Assembly (NCBI RefSeq): GCF_000733855.1
Contig: NZ_JPOJ01000001.1
Span: forward strand, 2,497,001 to 2,561,000
Direction of reading: 5' to 3'
Length of the DNA: 64,000 bases
DNA from: Methylomicrobium agile
Lineage (GTDB): Bacteria > Pseudomonadota > Gammaproteobacteria > Methylococcales > Methylomonadaceae
Shown here: positions 18,562 to 27,022 of the stretch, in pieces
How positions within the stretch are numbered: the stretch's first letter is position 1
How the letters are laid out: the number at the start of each line of letters is the position of its first letter
The notes under the pieces: model-generated
Told to the model about the DNA's origin: nothing
The model's database searches: none
What the model saw: the letters and a program-made list of their open reading frames with translations, nothing else
Made by a program: the position numbers and the translations under genes

Positions 18562-19254
18562 ATGGTCCTTTTTCTCCGTATTGCAATTTTTCTCTCTGTT
18601 TTCTCGGCCGTGGGCTGCGCCAGGACGTATCAGGCCCGTTACGTCGAGACCAGCAACTTTCTGAACGATTATTCGATTTTGGAGGAGGATCGGGACGACG
18701 ATGCGTTGCTGAGCTATTGGAAGGAAGGCGCCGACTGGTCGCATTACAAAAAAATCATCGTCGATCCGGTCCTGATTCGGAAGACCCTGGATTCCGGATT
18801 GAACGACCGCCCCCAGATCGAAAGCAGCCGCCTGAAAGAATTGCTGGAATACCGGGTGCGTGAAGCCTTGAAGAAGGATTTTAAATTGGTTACCCGTCCG
18901 GGGCCGGATACGATCCGGGTCCAGTTGGCGATTACCGATGCCGAGACTTCGACCTTGTTCTTGGACCAGCTCACGACCTTGTATCCTTCGGCGCGCGTGT
19001 CGTCGCTGCTGAAGCGGCTGGCGTTCGGCACCGAATCGTTCGTTGGCCAGGCCAGCATCGAGAGAAAAGTGACCGATTCGACGACCGGGGAGTTGTTGAT
19101 GGCCTCGGCCGATTGCCGGGCTGGAGGAAAAACGCTGGTTGGTTCGTTCAACGATTGGGATGATGTCGAACAGGCTTATGTGTATTGGGCTCAACAGTTG
19201 AGCTACCAGCTTTGCCAAAAGGCCGGGAATCCCGAGTGCCGGGAGCCGGAGTAG
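18562..19254 (+). CDS. DUF3313 family lipoprotein
   Basis: 230 residues with a lipoprotein signal: LRIAIFLSVFSAVGC, with the acylated Cys at residue 19. The mature part fits DUF3313 lipoproteins (FLNDYSILEED near the start, then YKKIIVDPV and a LxxxLTTLYPSARVSS stretch). The C-terminal DWDDVEQAYVYWAQQLSYQL is also typical. Function is unknown for the family; the protein should be anchored to a membrane on the periplasmic side. It stands alone on the plus strand. Confidence 0.85.
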   Translation: MVLFLRIAIFLSVFSAVGCARTYQARYVETSNFLNDYSILEEDRDDDALLSYWKEGADWSHYKKIIVDPVLIRKTLDSGLNDRPQIESSRLKELLEYRVREALKKDFKLVTRPGPDTIRVQLAITDAETSTLFLDQLTTLYPSARVSSLLKRLAFGTESFVGQASIERKVTDSTTGELLMASADCRAGGKTLVGSFNDWDDVEQAYVYWAQQLSYQLCQKAGNPECREPE

Positions 19255-19352
19255 CACGATAATAGGCGGGAGGGGAGAAGCTTTAGTTGTGCCCGCCCCG
19301 TCCAAAGCTTCCCGAAGCGCGTCGAATTTCCCTTGCCGGTAAAATTTTTCGA

Positions 19353-19655
19353 TTATTCCGTATCGAGATCGCTCAGGAACATATCCTGAATCAGATTCCT
19401 CTCGCCGCGGGTCAGTTTGAAACGCGCATATTGGGTGCCCGGCGGCAAAGTTTCATGCTCCTGCTTTGTGTTGGGCAGCGGTTTTCTGCGGTCCTTCAGG
19501 CGCCTTTCCGCTTTGCGCCGGTTGAGTTTGGCGAATGCCGATTCGCTTTCCTGTCTTTCGGCGGCGGTGAATCGACTGGGCGAGCTGCGGCGGTCACTGT
19601 TCGGACGCGTATCGGTCGCGCGCCGGACATGTTTTCGTAAGTTAATGATATTCAT
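19353..19655 (-). CDS. Hypothetical small basic protein
   Basis: 100 residues, rich in Arg, Lys and Asp (for example RRATDTRPNSDRRSSPSRF and KLNRRKAERRLKDRRKPL). No membrane segment and no recognised motif. The ATG at 19655 (MNIINLRKHVRR) opens the frame. Codon third positions are GC-rich like the neighbours, which supports a real gene. The polar, partly repetitive N-terminal half suggests a disordered region. No function can be proposed. Confidence 0.6.
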   Translation of the reverse strand: MNIINLRKHVRRATDTRPNSDRRSSPSRFTAAERQESESAFAKLNRRKAERRLKDRRKPLPNTKQEHETLPPGTQYARFKLTRGERNLIQDMFLSDLDTE

Positions 19656-19802
19656 TGTAATAGTAACCTCTATCGTTGACGGCGGAATGGAGATCCAAAA
19701 TGCTACGATTCCCGTTTCTCCATACCATCAAAATATATAACAAGATCCGCCTTTCCTCTACCTTATAGTCTGTAAGTTTTTGTATTCTAATATTTCTTGA
19801 TT

Positions 19803-20402
19803 TCAGAGCGAAGCGGCCAGTCGCCGCAGCGCGTCGCCGCCGTTGTTGAACAGCGGCCAGCCGTCCCCGGGTAAAACGGTTTTGATGTCGGGCAGGGCGG
19901 CCAGGCGTTTGACCGAGGCGACCGCCTGGCTTTTATCCTGCAGTTTGTCGTCCGGCAGCAGGCACAATTCTCCGCCGACATGGCAGCGGATCAGGTCGCC
20001 GGTGATCAGGGTTTCGTCTTCGAGCAGCAGCGCCAATTCGCCGGGCGTTTTCGAACCGGCCAGGCCGTACACGGTCAACCCGGGCACGATTTCTTCATTT
20101 CCGTCGAGCCAGACGTCGCAGGAAAACGGAATCAGATCCTTGTCCCCGGCCGGTCCGTAGAGCTTGGCGCCGTATTCCTGGGCCATCAGCCAGCCGGCGC
20201 GGACGTGATCGAAATTAGTGATCACCACAAACTTGGCACCGCCCAGGGCCTGCAAGTGTTTGCGGTCGTGCGCGGACAACGGCAGCGGGTCGATCGCAAC
20301 ATTGCCTTGGGGGTGAACCCACAGCACACTGTGGAAGTCCAGGTTGCGTTCTTCATTGAAAACCGACCAGCCGAATAAATCTTTACGATGTAATTGTTTC
20401 AT
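19803..20402 (-). CDS. MBL-fold-like hydrolase lacking the usual metal ligands
   Basis: 199 residues with a metallo-beta-lactamase-like layout: an initial strand pair (SVLWVHPQGNVAIDPLPLS), VVITNFDHVRAGWLMAQEY where HxHxDH is usually found, GLTVYGLAGSKTPGELALLLEDETLITGDLI, and a final DIKTVLPGDGWPLFNNG. The first two His ligands are absent (TNFDH) and the third ligand region reads GLAGSKTPGE, without His. GDLI keeps the bridging Asp position and GDGWP replaces the usual GHG. It may be a non-metal or altered member of the fold. It follows the DUF1289 and ypjD genes on the same strand with short gaps, so it is likely in their operon. Confidence 0.75.
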   Translation of the reverse strand: MKQLHRKDLFGWSVFNEERNLDFHSVLWVHPQGNVAIDPLPLSAHDRKHLQALGGAKFVVITNFDHVRAGWLMAQEYGAKLYGPAGDKDLIPFSCDVWLDGNEEIVPGLTVYGLAGSKTPGELALLLEDETLITGDLIRCHVGGELCLLPDDKLQDKSQAVASVKRLAALPDIKTVLPGDGWPLFNNGGDALRRLAASL

Positions 20403-20435
20403 GGTTGCGCTTCCGGAAGGTGGGAGGGTAAAAAA

Positions 20436-20630
20436 TCATTGTTCGCTTCTGTCGTGCTGCAGGCGCCGCTTTTCGGTTTGAGCCAGAACGGCCAGGCGCG
20501 CGGCCTCGGTCATTTGCGTCCAGCCGGTGATTTCGTCGAGGGTGCGAAAGCAGCCCAGGCAGAGGTTGTTCCGGTCGAGACAACAGCATCTGACACAGGG
20601 GGAAGCCGGCGGTTCCTGGGAAAAATTCAT
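20436..20630 (-). CDS. DUF1289 domain protein
   Basis: 64 residues from the ATG at 20630. The whole length matches DUF1289: SPCVRCCCLDRNNLCLGCFRTLDEITGW with four of its Cys in the family's metal-binding-like pattern, then MTEAARLAVLAQTEKRR. Longer starts exist (20660 and 20732) but add unconserved sequence. The function of the family is unknown; the Cys pattern suggests zinc or iron-sulfur binding. It lies 29 bases after ypjD and 33 bases before the MBL-like gene, same strand. Confidence 0.85.
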   Translation of the reverse strand: MNFSQEPPASPCVRCCCLDRNNLCLGCFRTLDEITGWTQMTEAARLAVLAQTEKRRLQHDRSEQ

Positions 20631-20659
20631 CGGGTTTCGCTGTAAGAAAGGGTGCGGCA

Positions 20660-21454
20660 TCAGCGGTGCAGAATCAATTCCAAAACCAGCTTGCTGCCGA
20701 AATAGGCGAGCAGCAGCGATAGAAAACCGCACAGGGTCAACTTGATCGCGGTCCGTCCGCGCCAGCCGTAGCGGATGCGTCCGAGGATCAGTCCGGAAAA
20801 GATGATCCAGGCCAGAATCGACAGCACCGTCTTGTGTGCGAGATGCTGCGCGAACAGATCTTTTATAAAGATAAAACCGCTGATCAGCGAGATCGTCAAA
20901 AAGAACAGGCCAACGCTGAGCATCTGGAACAGCAGCGCTTCCATCGTCTGCAGCGGGGGCAGGGATTGAATGAAACGTTTCGGCGGATGGCTATGCAATT
21001 GCCGATCCTGAATCGCCAGCAATATTGCCTGCAGCGCGGCGATGTTCAGCAGGCTGTACGCGACGATCGAAGTCAGGACGTGCGTGCTCATTTGCCAGTT
21101 ATGGATGTGCAGCGGATGGGGCTTTTCGGTCGAAACCAAATCCAGCCCGAGCATCAGGGCGGCGATAGGGAACAGGATCACGCCGAGTTTTTCGACCGGT
21201 TTGTTCAATGCCGCAGTCAACAGCAGCAGGGATACGATCATCGAAACCAGCGAGGCGGTGCTGAAAAAACTGAAATTAAATCCCTGGTATTGCTGGAAAT
21301 TGGCCCCGATATACGCAAAGTGCGCGGCGGCGCCGATCCAGCCGGGCGACAGCGGCGCTTTTTCGCTTCTGTGCTTATGGAAATGGCGGGCGATCAACAG
21401 CGCATTGCAGACATATGCGCCGATGGATAGAAGAGCAAGCTGAAGTGTGGTCAT
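20660..21454 (-). CDS. ypjD: CcsA-like inner membrane protein YpjD
   Basis: 264 residues with about eight membrane helices and the cytochrome c assembly (CcsA/CcmC) fold. It has the conserved His/Trp region HIHNWQMSTHVLTSIVAYSLL at about residues 115-135 and the late SGLILGRIRYGWRGR loop. In gammaproteobacteria ypjD lies beside and divergent from ffh, as it does here. Its role is not settled; related proteins handle haem for cytochrome c. Divergent from ffh across about 200 bases. Confidence 0.9.
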   Translation of the reverse strand: MTTLQLALLSIGAYVCNALLIARHFHKHRSEKAPLSPGWIGAAAHFAYIGANFQQYQGFNFSFFSTASLVSMIVSLLLLTAALNKPVEKLGVILFPIAALMLGLDLVSTEKPHPLHIHNWQMSTHVLTSIVAYSLLNIAALQAILLAIQDRQLHSHPPKRFIQSLPPLQTMEALLFQMLSVGLFFLTISLISGFIFIKDLFAQHLAHKTVLSILAWIIFSGLILGRIRYGWRGRTAIKLTLCGFLSLLLAYFGSKLVLELILHR

Positions 21455-21655
21455 TCAACGGTTTCGCGGCTGAAAATGGGTCCGATTCGAATCGATTAGG
21501 CGGTTTTGAAAGCGTTGGCGTCCGCCTCGGCTTCTGGAAAATCGGTGAAGATTACAGGACTGCTCAAGGTATGGTAGTATAGCCTGTTAATGTGTCCTGA
21601 TCCTAGCCCATTATGTGCGGGGGCCAGTTTTCCCAGTTACCAGTAAGTTTACGCC

Positions 21656-23014
21656 ATGTTTGATAATTTAACCGACCGATTAAGCGATACTCTCAAAAAA
21701 CTGAAAGGCCAGGGCCGCCTGACCGAGGACAACATCAAGGATACCCTGCGCGAAGTACGTATGGCCTTGCTGGAAGCCGATGTCGCCTTGCCTGTGGTGA
21801 CCGATTTTATCGAACGCGTCAAAACCGGCGCCCTGGGCCAGACCGTGCAAAGCAGCCTGACGCCGGGCCAGTCGATGATCAAACTGGTGCAGTCCGAACT
21901 GGTCAAGGTGATGGGCGAGCGCAACGAGGCGCTGAACCTGCGCACCAACCCGCCCGCGATCGTGCTGATGGCGGGCTTGCAGGGTGCCGGTAAGACCACC
22001 ACCGTCGCCAAACTGGGCCGCTGGCTGAAAACGAACCAGAAGAAAAAGGTCGGCGTGGTGAGTGCCGACGTTTATCGTCCGGCCGCAATCAAGCAGTTGG
22101 AAACGCTGGCGCAGGATTTGGAACTCATGTTTTTCCCGAGCGATCCGAGCCAAAAACCGGTCGATATCGCCAACGCCGCGATCGACGCCGCGAAGCGCAA
22201 GTTTCTGGATGTGCTGATTATCGATACCGCGGGCCGCCTGCACATCGATGACGAGATGATGGCCGAAATCAAGGAACTGCATGCGGCGGCCAAGCCGATC
22301 GAAACCTTGTTCGTGGTCGACAGCATGACCGGTCAGGACGCAGCCAATACCGCCAAGGCGTTCAACGAGGCGCTGCCATTGACCGGCGTGATTTTAACCA
22401 AAGCCGACGGCGACGCGCGCGGCGGTGCGGCATTGTCGATCCGACATATTACCGGCAAGCCGATCAAATTCATCGGTGTCGGCGAAAAGGCAGAGGCGCT
22501 CGAACCTTTCCATCCCGACCGGGTCGCTTCGCGGATTCTCGGCATGGGCGACATGCTCAGTCTGATCGAGGAGATCGAACAGAAAGTCGACAAGGAAAAA
22601 GCGCAGAAGCTGGTCCGCAAGATTCAAAAGGGCAAGAGTTTCGACCTGGAAGACTTCCGCCAGCAACTGATCGAAATGCAGAACATGGGCGGCGTCGGCA
22701 CGATGCTGGACAAACTGCCGGGCATGAGCAGCGTACCGCGGGAAGTCCGGGAGAAGGTCAACGACAAGGAACTGGCTCGCCAGATCGCGGTGATCAATTC
22801 GATGACCCCGCAGGAGCGCCGCTTCCCCGACCTGATCAAAGGCAACCGCAAAAAACGGATCGCGGACGGCTGCGGCCAGGATCTGAACGCGGTGAACCGG
22901 ATGCTGAAGCAGTTCATGATGATGGAAAAGATGATGAAGAAACTGAAAGCCGGCGGCAACATGGCGAACATGATCCGCGGCATCAAGAGCAACGTACGCG
23001 GACTGCGGCGCTGA
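21656..23014 (+). CDS. ffh: Signal recognition particle protein Ffh
   Basis: 452 residues, normal length. The N domain is residues 1-95. The G domain has G1 GLQGAGKTTTVAKL at 107-120, DTAGRLH at 190-196 and TKADGDARGGAAL from 248. The Met-rich M domain follows from about 330 (MQNMGGVGTMLDKLPGM, then FMMMEKMMKKLKAGGNM). It binds 4.5S RNA and signal sequences of nascent proteins and, with FtsY, delivers ribosomes to the Sec translocon. Start ATG at 21656. It is followed by a 531-base gap before rpsP, so the two are probably transcribed separately. Confidence 0.98.
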   Translation: MFDNLTDRLSDTLKKLKGQGRLTEDNIKDTLREVRMALLEADVALPVVTDFIERVKTGALGQTVQSSLTPGQSMIKLVQSELVKVMGERNEALNLRTNPPAIVLMAGLQGAGKTTTVAKLGRWLKTNQKKKVGVVSADVYRPAAIKQLETLAQDLELMFFPSDPSQKPVDIANAAIDAAKRKFLDVLIIDTAGRLHIDDEMMAEIKELHAAAKPIETLFVVDSMTGQDAANTAKAFNEALPLTGVILTKADGDARGGAALSIRHITGKPIKFIGVGEKAEALEPFHPDRVASRILGMGDMLSLIEEIEQKVDKEKAQKLVRKIQKGKSFDLEDFRQQLIEMQNMGGVGTMLDKLPGMSSVPREVREKVNDKELARQIAVINSMTPQERRFPDLIKGNRKKRIADGCGQDLNAVNRMLKQFMMMEKMMKKLKAGGNMANMIRGIKSNVRGLRR

Positions 23015-23545
23015 GCTTTGTGCTTGAAAGCCCTTTCCCTTTGCGGGAAAGGGCAGGGTGAGGACGATCAAAAGCCGCTGACGGCGGCAGTATTGATTTT
23101 AAGAAATTTCCGAATAATTCCTCTCCTTCCGGATAATGCCGTTAATTTAAGAAATAAAGATACTGTAGGGTGGATAAGCGTAGCGTATCCACCACGCTAA
23201 TGCCGGATGCGTGAGCTACGCTTATCCGGCCTGCGGTTTTCTTGACTTAACGGCATTGCCCTTGGATGAGAGCGTTTCCCGGACTTTCAGAGTTTTCTTA
23301 AATCCCTTCCCTCAAGCCCTCTCGCAGGATAAATAGTCAGGTTAGAAGGCATGTCGGCTACTCTGAAGGGCATAAAGAGCGTACTGGATGATCTGCCTAT
23401 AACCGGCGCCGTCGATCCCTATTCGACATTTCACCCAAGATCCACAAACCGAATTTTGAGCCTATTCCGCACTTTACATATCGCTAAAATCGCGTAGAAT
23501 AGGCGGATTAATTTTTTTGAATTAAATGTTTCGAGGAAAACTTTA
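23015..23545. repeat. Intergenic region with palindromic repeat before rpsP
   Basis: 531 bases between ffh and rpsP. GATAAGCGTAGC at 23173-23184 is exactly complemented by GCTACGCTTATC at 23215-23226, making a long hairpin. The surrounding GTAGGGTGGAT start is of a repeat type seen in several places in the window. The part 23233-23460 shows nothing recognisable. The rpsP promoter occupies 23473-23500. Confidence 0.6.
23473..23500 (+). promoter_or_regulatory. Sigma-70-type promoter for the rpsP operon
   Basis: TTTACA at 23473-23478 and TAGAAT at 23495-23500 are separated by 16 bases; each hexamer matches the consensus at five of six positions. The rpsP start lies 45 bases after the -10 box, with an AGGAAAA-type ribosome site between them. 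The position fits an operon promoter. Confidence 0.75.
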
Positions 23546-23797
23546 ATGGTTACCATTCGCCTTACCAGAACCGGCGCGAAAAATCGTCCTTTTTATCATG
23601 TCATCGTCGCCGACAGCAGAAGCGGCCGCGACGGTCGCTACATCGAGCGCGTCGGCTTCTTCAATCCTCTGGCGCGCGGCAACGAAGTCAGATTGCGCCT
23701 GGACAGCGAGCGTGTCGAATACTGGAAATCGCACGGCGCGCAACCTTCCGATCGCGTTGCAAGACTGATTAAAGACGCTGCGAAAGCGTCGGCCTAA
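23546..23797 (+). CDS. rpsP: Small ribosomal subunit protein bS16
   Basis: 83 residues, full length, with the family start [37 protein letters not shown] split over the N-terminal half, and the typical [21 protein letters not shown] near the end. It binds 16S rRNA in the 30S body. First gene of the rpsP-rimM-trmD-rplS operon; a GAGGAAAA ribosome site precedes the ATG and a strong promoter lies just upstream. Confidence 0.98.
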   Translation: MVTIRLTRTGAKNRPFYHVIVADSRSGRDGRYIERVGFFNPLARGNEVRLRLDSERVEYWKSHGAQPSDRVARLIKDAAKASA

Positions 23798-23803
23798 TCC
23801 GGG

Positions 23804-24316
23804 TTGATCAAGGAACGCGATAACACCGTCTGTGTCGGCAAAATCTCCGGCGTTTTCGGTGTCAAAGGCTGGCTGAAGATTTTTTCCTATACCAGCCCGA
23901 AGGAAAACATCCTGAGTTACTCGCCTTGGTTATTGGTAAAAAAGGGCGAGATGAAGACGGTCGAGATCACTGACGGCCATCTGCAGGGTAGCGGCGTGAT
24001 TGCCCATATCAAGGGCGTGAGCGATCGCAGTCAGGCGGAAACCCTGCTCGGCTACGAGATTTTTATCCGCCGAGAGCAACTGCCCAAGACGTCCGAAGGC
24101 GAGTATTACTGGTCCGATTTGATCGGGCTGGAAGTGGTGACGACCGAAGGCGTGGTATTGGGCATCGTCGACAGCCTGCTCGAAACCGGCGCGAACGACG
24201 TACTAATCGTGAAAGGCGAGCGCGAGCGTGCGGTGCCGTTCATTCAGGGACGGACAATCGTGAAGGTCGACACCGATGCCGGTCGGATCGTGGCCGATTG
24301 GGATCCCGAGTTTTAA
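23804..24316 (+). CDS. rimM: Ribosome maturation factor RimM
   Basis: 170 residues from a TTG at 23804, six bases after the rpsP stop. The N-terminal RimM barrel (VGKISGVFGVKGWLKIFSYT) and C-terminal PRC-barrel (YYWSDLIGLEVVTTEGVVLG, then GANDVLIVKGERERAVPFI) are both complete. It helps mature the 30S head around bS19. The ribosome site is weak, so translation probably depends on coupling to rpsP. No other start fits better. Confidence 0.95.
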   Translation: MIKERDNTVCVGKISGVFGVKGWLKIFSYTSPKENILSYSPWLLVKKGEMKTVEITDGHLQGSGVIAHIKGVSDRSQAETLLGYEIFIRREQLPKTSEGEYYWSDLIGLEVVTTEGVVLGIVDSLLETGANDVLIVKGERERAVPFIQGRTIVKVDTDAGRIVADWDPEF

Positions 24317-24325
24317 ATCGGCGGC

Positions 24326-25069
24326 ATGCGTTTCGATGTCGTCTCGATTTTCCCGGAAATGGTGGCCGGCGCCGCACACTACGGGGTTACCGGCAGGGCG
24401 ATCGAGCGGCGGCTCGTCAGCCTGAACCTGTGGAATCCCAGGGATTATACCGAAGACCGCCACCGGACCGTCGACGACCGGCCCTACGGCGGCGGACCGG
24501 GCATGGTGATGAAATATCCGCCCCTGCACGATGCGGTGGCGGCGGCGAAAGCGGCGGGCTCAGGCCCCGCCAAAGTGGTCTACTTAAGTCCTCAAGGCAG
24601 GTTATTGACCCAGGAAATGTTGGCCGAGGCCAGCCGACTCAGTCAATTGATTCTTGTCGCAGGGCGTTATGAAGGCGTCGACGAGCGCTTCGTCGAACTC
24701 GATTGCGACGAGGAATGGTCGCTGGGCGACTACGTAATCAGCGGCGGCGAACTGGCTGCCTTGATCGTGATCGACGGGGTAACGCGGCTGTTGCCCGGCG
24801 TGCTCGGCGACGAAGCCTCCGCGGAGCAGGATTCGCACCGGAACGGCTTGTTGGATTGCCCGCACTATACCCGGCCCGAGCATCTGGACGGCCATCCGGT
24901 GCCGAAGGTGTTGCTGGGCGGCAATCATGCCGAAATCGAGCGCTGGCGAATGAAACAGGCGCTCGGCAGAACATGGCTAAGACGCCCGGACTTACTGGAA
25001 AAAATGCATCTGAGCCCGGATCAGCAAGCCCTGCTGAATGAATTTAAAATTGAACTTGATGTTTATTAG
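24326..25069 (+). CDS. trmD: tRNA (guanine-N1-)-methyltransferase TrmD
   Basis: 247 residues, normal length. It methylates G37 of tRNAs with S-adenosylmethionine. The deep-knot motifs are present: [18 protein letters not shown] at about residues 51-68, [14 protein letters not shown] around 110 and [20 protein letters not shown] around 131-150. It lies nine bases after rimM in the conserved operon. Confidence 0.98.
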   Translation: MRFDVVSIFPEMVAGAAHYGVTGRAIERRLVSLNLWNPRDYTEDRHRTVDDRPYGGGPGMVMKYPPLHDAVAAAKAAGSGPAKVVYLSPQGRLLTQEMLAEASRLSQLILVAGRYEGVDERFVELDCDEEWSLGDYVISGGELAALIVIDGVTRLLPGVLGDEASAEQDSHRNGLLDCPHYTRPEHLDGHPVPKVLLGGNHAEIERWRMKQALGRTWLRRPDLLEKMHLSPDQQALLNEFKIELDVY

Positions 25070-25077
25070 GTGTGGTA

Positions 25078-25422
25078 ATGAGCAATATTATTGAAGCATT
25101 GGAAAAAGAACAATTGAAGCAGATCCCGGAATTCTCGACCGGCGATACCGTGGTCGTGCAAGTCCGCGTGAAAGAAGGCGAGCGTGAAAGAATCCAGGCG
25201 TTCGAAGGCGTCGTGATCGCAAAGCGCAACCGCGGCCTGAACTCTGCTTTCACCGTCAGAAAAATCTCGCACGGCACCGGCGTCGAGCGCGTTTTCCAGA
25301 CGCACAGCCCGCTGATCAGCGAAATCCAGGTCAAGCGCCGCGGCGACGTGCGCAGGGCGAAGCTGTACTACCTGCGTGATCTGACCGGTAAGGCGGCGAG
25401 AATCAAGGAAAAACTCTCCTAA
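25078..25422 (+). CDS. rplS: Large ribosomal subunit protein bL19
   Basis: 114 residues from the ATG at 25078 ([19 protein letters not shown]), which fits the family and has AGGTG upstream; a GTG six bases earlier is possible. Contains the bL19 signature [20 protein letters not shown] and [12 protein letters not shown]. It sits at the 30S/50S interface. Last gene of the operon, followed by a clear terminator. Confidence 0.97.
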   Translation: MSNIIEALEKEQLKQIPEFSTGDTVVVQVRVKEGERERIQAFEGVVIAKRNRGLNSAFTVRKISHGTGVERVFQTHSPLISEIQVKRRGDVRRAKLYYLRDLTGKAARIKEKLS

Positions 25423-25442
25423 GATTTTCTCGGAAAATAAAA

Positions 25443-25467
25443 AAGGCGACTTCGAGTCGCCTTTTTT
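25443..25467 (+). terminator. Rho-independent terminator of the rpsP-rplS operon
   Basis: AAGGCGAC and GTCGCCTT pair over a TTCGA loop, followed by TTTT, 20 bases after the rplS stop. A preceding run of A makes it able to act on the minus strand as well. Confidence 0.92.
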
Positions 25468-25630
25468 ATGCGCGGCAATGCAGGCGGATTTTAGTTTTGG
25501 CGATTCGTCGGCTTAGGGAAGATGTTCGGAAAATTGTTATGAAGAGTATTGTGTTTTATTGAGGATATGATAATTTTCGGCACCTGCATGAATCTGGAGT
25601 AGTTTTAAATTTTTACAAAAGTTTAGGCCT

Positions 25631-25682
25631 CCTAAATGACATAAAATATTGCGTCATTTAGGATGTGTAATTAATGTTAGAA
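25631..25682. repeat. Degenerate attC-like site at the start of the cassette island
   Basis: A perfect 10-bp inverted repeat (CCTAAATGAC at 25631-25640 and GTCATTTAGG at 25653-25662) is followed by GTTAGAA at 25676-25682. GTTAGAA matches the other right-hand boxes of this array, but no matching left-hand TTCTAAC is found upstream. It may be the remnant of an attC or of an insertion site. The stretch 25468-25630 before it shows no gene and is AT-rich. Confidence 0.4.
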
Positions 25683-25703
25683 GCATAAAGAAGGAACATT
25701 ATA

Positions 25704-25979
25704 ATGAATCAGAAGAAAGTATTCGGAGTACTTCTCACCGACGAGGCATGGGCAGAGTTAGGTGCGGCTTTAAAGCCTTATTCGAGCGAGGGCAGCATCG
25801 GCCGTTATATCTATTGCGAAGAAGTGCAGCTCGGTGGCCAATACTTCGTAATGGTCGCTTCTTGCACTAATTCAGATGGCTCTTCGTTCAAAGCCGAAAT
25901 TGGTATTCATCACCATCACGTAAAGATGTATATCTCTGCTAATGAAAGGTCACAAATCGGATTTGTTCAGTTCGGCTGA
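25704..25979 (+). CDS. Hypothetical protein, cassette-borne
   Basis: 91 residues from the ATG at 25704, with AAGGAAC a few bases upstream. No family recognised. The sequence is compact and globular-looking (FGVLLTDEAWAELGAALKPY, then RYIYCEEVQLGGQYFVMVAS), with HHHH near residue 72, and no signal or membrane segment. It begins 21 bases after a GTTAGAA box and is AT-richer than the core genes, as expected for an integron cassette. It may be co-translated with the ankyrin-like gene 38 bases downstream. Confidence 0.65.
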   Translation: MNQKKVFGVLLTDEAWAELGAALKPYSSEGSIGRYIYCEEVQLGGQYFVMVASCTNSDGSSFKAEIGIHHHHVKMYISANERSQIGFVQFG

Positions 25980-26017
25980 GCTTTGCGTCTGATCTCGTAA
26001 GAATTTGGAGTAGTGAT

Positions 26018-26605
26018 TTGTTTGAACGCTTCACCGACCCCATTACTGTAGTGAGTCTTGCTCAACAAGGAAACATCGAGAAGCTTCAGAAGCTCATTCG
26101 TGGTGGGTGCCGAATCGACCGAAGAACAACTTATGATCCTTGGATGACTCCATTGGATGCATCAGCCGCTGCTGGAAATACCGTGTGTACCGAGTTTTTG
26201 CTTAGTGTCGGCGCGCCGTTGTGGGGTTCGTCTATCTTTGAGGCAATTCAAGTCGATTCGCGGCCTATTCTTGAGGTGTTCCACAAACACGATGCAGTGT
26301 TTTTTCGGAATTTTTACCGTGACAAAGAATTCTCCCAAAATCCACGTTTGAACCGTTGGCTGCTTCACTTCACCGCACTCGATTACGCGCTCTCGATAGG
26401 CGCAAATGCGTGTTCTGAATTCCTTACCGAAATAGGTGCTCAGAAAAAAGACAAATTCACTAAGTGCCGGAGAGGGCACTATGCACCCTTAATTAAAGAT
26501 GAGTCATTCGTGTCATTTGGAGGCATGAATTTAGATGGCCTTTGTGAAGTCACCGAAGGCTATTATTGTGCTAAGTGTGAGACGTTTATCCGGGGTAGCA
26601 TGTGA
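26018..26605 (+). CDS. Ankyrin-repeat-like protein, cassette-borne
   Basis: 195 residues from a TTG at 26018 with GGAG seven bases upstream. The first part reads like two or three ankyrin units (SLAQQGNIEKLQKLIRGGCRIDRR, then TPLDASAAAGNTVCTEFLLSVGAPL; later TALDYALSIGANACSEFLTEIGA). The C-terminal part has two Cys pairs' worth of residues (CRRGHYAPL, CEVTEGYYCAKCETF) that might bind a metal. It probably mediates protein contacts. An attC-like site begins seven bases after its stop, a position typical of cassette genes. Confidence 0.75.
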   Translation: MFERFTDPITVVSLAQQGNIEKLQKLIRGGCRIDRRTTYDPWMTPLDASAAAGNTVCTEFLLSVGAPLWGSSIFEAIQVDSRPILEVFHKHDAVFFRNFYRDKEFSQNPRLNRWLLHFTALDYALSIGANACSEFLTEIGAQKKDKFTKCRRGHYAPLIKDESFVSFGGMNLDGLCEVTEGYYCAKCETFIRGSM

Positions 26606-26611
26606 GAATAG

Positions 26612-26674
26612 TTCTAACATGGTACTTAAAGGGACGCTCCGCTACGCTGCGCGCCCCTTAGTTTCACGTTAGCC
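26612..26674. repeat. attC-like recombination site (integron cassette junction)
   Basis: Left box TTCTAAC (26612-26618) and right box GTTAGCC (26668-26674) are inverted complements at their cores, 63 bp overall. Inside, AAGGGACGC and GCGCGCCCCTT form an imperfect stem around CTCCGCTACGCT. This layout (outer AAC/GTT boxes, inner near-palindrome with an unpaired base) is that of integron attC sites. Sequence match to the consensus RYYYAAC/GTTRRRY is exact on the right and off by one on the left. Confidence 0.65.
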
Positions 26675-26693
26675 AACACGAAAGGGGTACGCC

Positions 26694-26938
26694 ATGAGCA
26701 AATGTAGTCTGGTAGGTCGGGCAACAGCTTCATCGTTGCCCGACGTTAGACTGGTACACAGCAGAAAGCTCTTGTAGGGCGGATTCGCCGCCAGGCAATC
26801 CGCCGTCGCTTTGAAGCCTGTTGGCGTTTTGCTATCGCGAAAACGTCCTACAGCTCTTTTGCTGATGACCTGGATCGCGAATATGCAGACTTCAAGAAAG
26901 TATTTAGGGTTGATGAATGGGGTGAGGAAAATGCCTAA
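26694..26938 (+). pseudogene. Cassette gene apparently ruined by inserted palindromic repeats
   Basis: A start region with an AAAGGGG ribosome site and ATG at 26694 (MSKCSLVGR) lies just after an attC-like site, and closes after 24 codons. A plausible C-terminus (SSFADDLDREYADFKKVFRV, then DEWGEENA) ends at TAA 26936-26938, inside the next attC-like site, as cassette genes often do. Between them lie a GTCGGGCAAC/GTTGCCCGAC palindrome (26717-26744), a half copy of the double-hairpin repeat (26774-26804) and a GCTTTGAAGC/CGCGAAAACG segment also found near 33125. The original function cannot be told. Confidence 0.5.
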
Positions 26939-26992
26939 CAGATCGCTGCCCCGGACTTCGCTTTGTTTAGCAGGCTATTTTTGTTGTTAGAA
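26933..26992. repeat. attC-like recombination site (integron cassette junction)
   Basis: Left box GCCTAAC (26933-26939, exact consensus) and right box GTTAGAA (26986-26992), 60 bp overall. The flanks inside the boxes pair imperfectly (AACAGATCGCTG against CAGGCTATTTTTGTT). The stop codon of the upstream broken gene is inside the left box and the nuclease gene starts 31 bases after the right box. Confidence 0.6.
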
Positions 26993-27022
26993 TTTTGAGA
27001 AAGAGCAGGAGCACATTTCATA

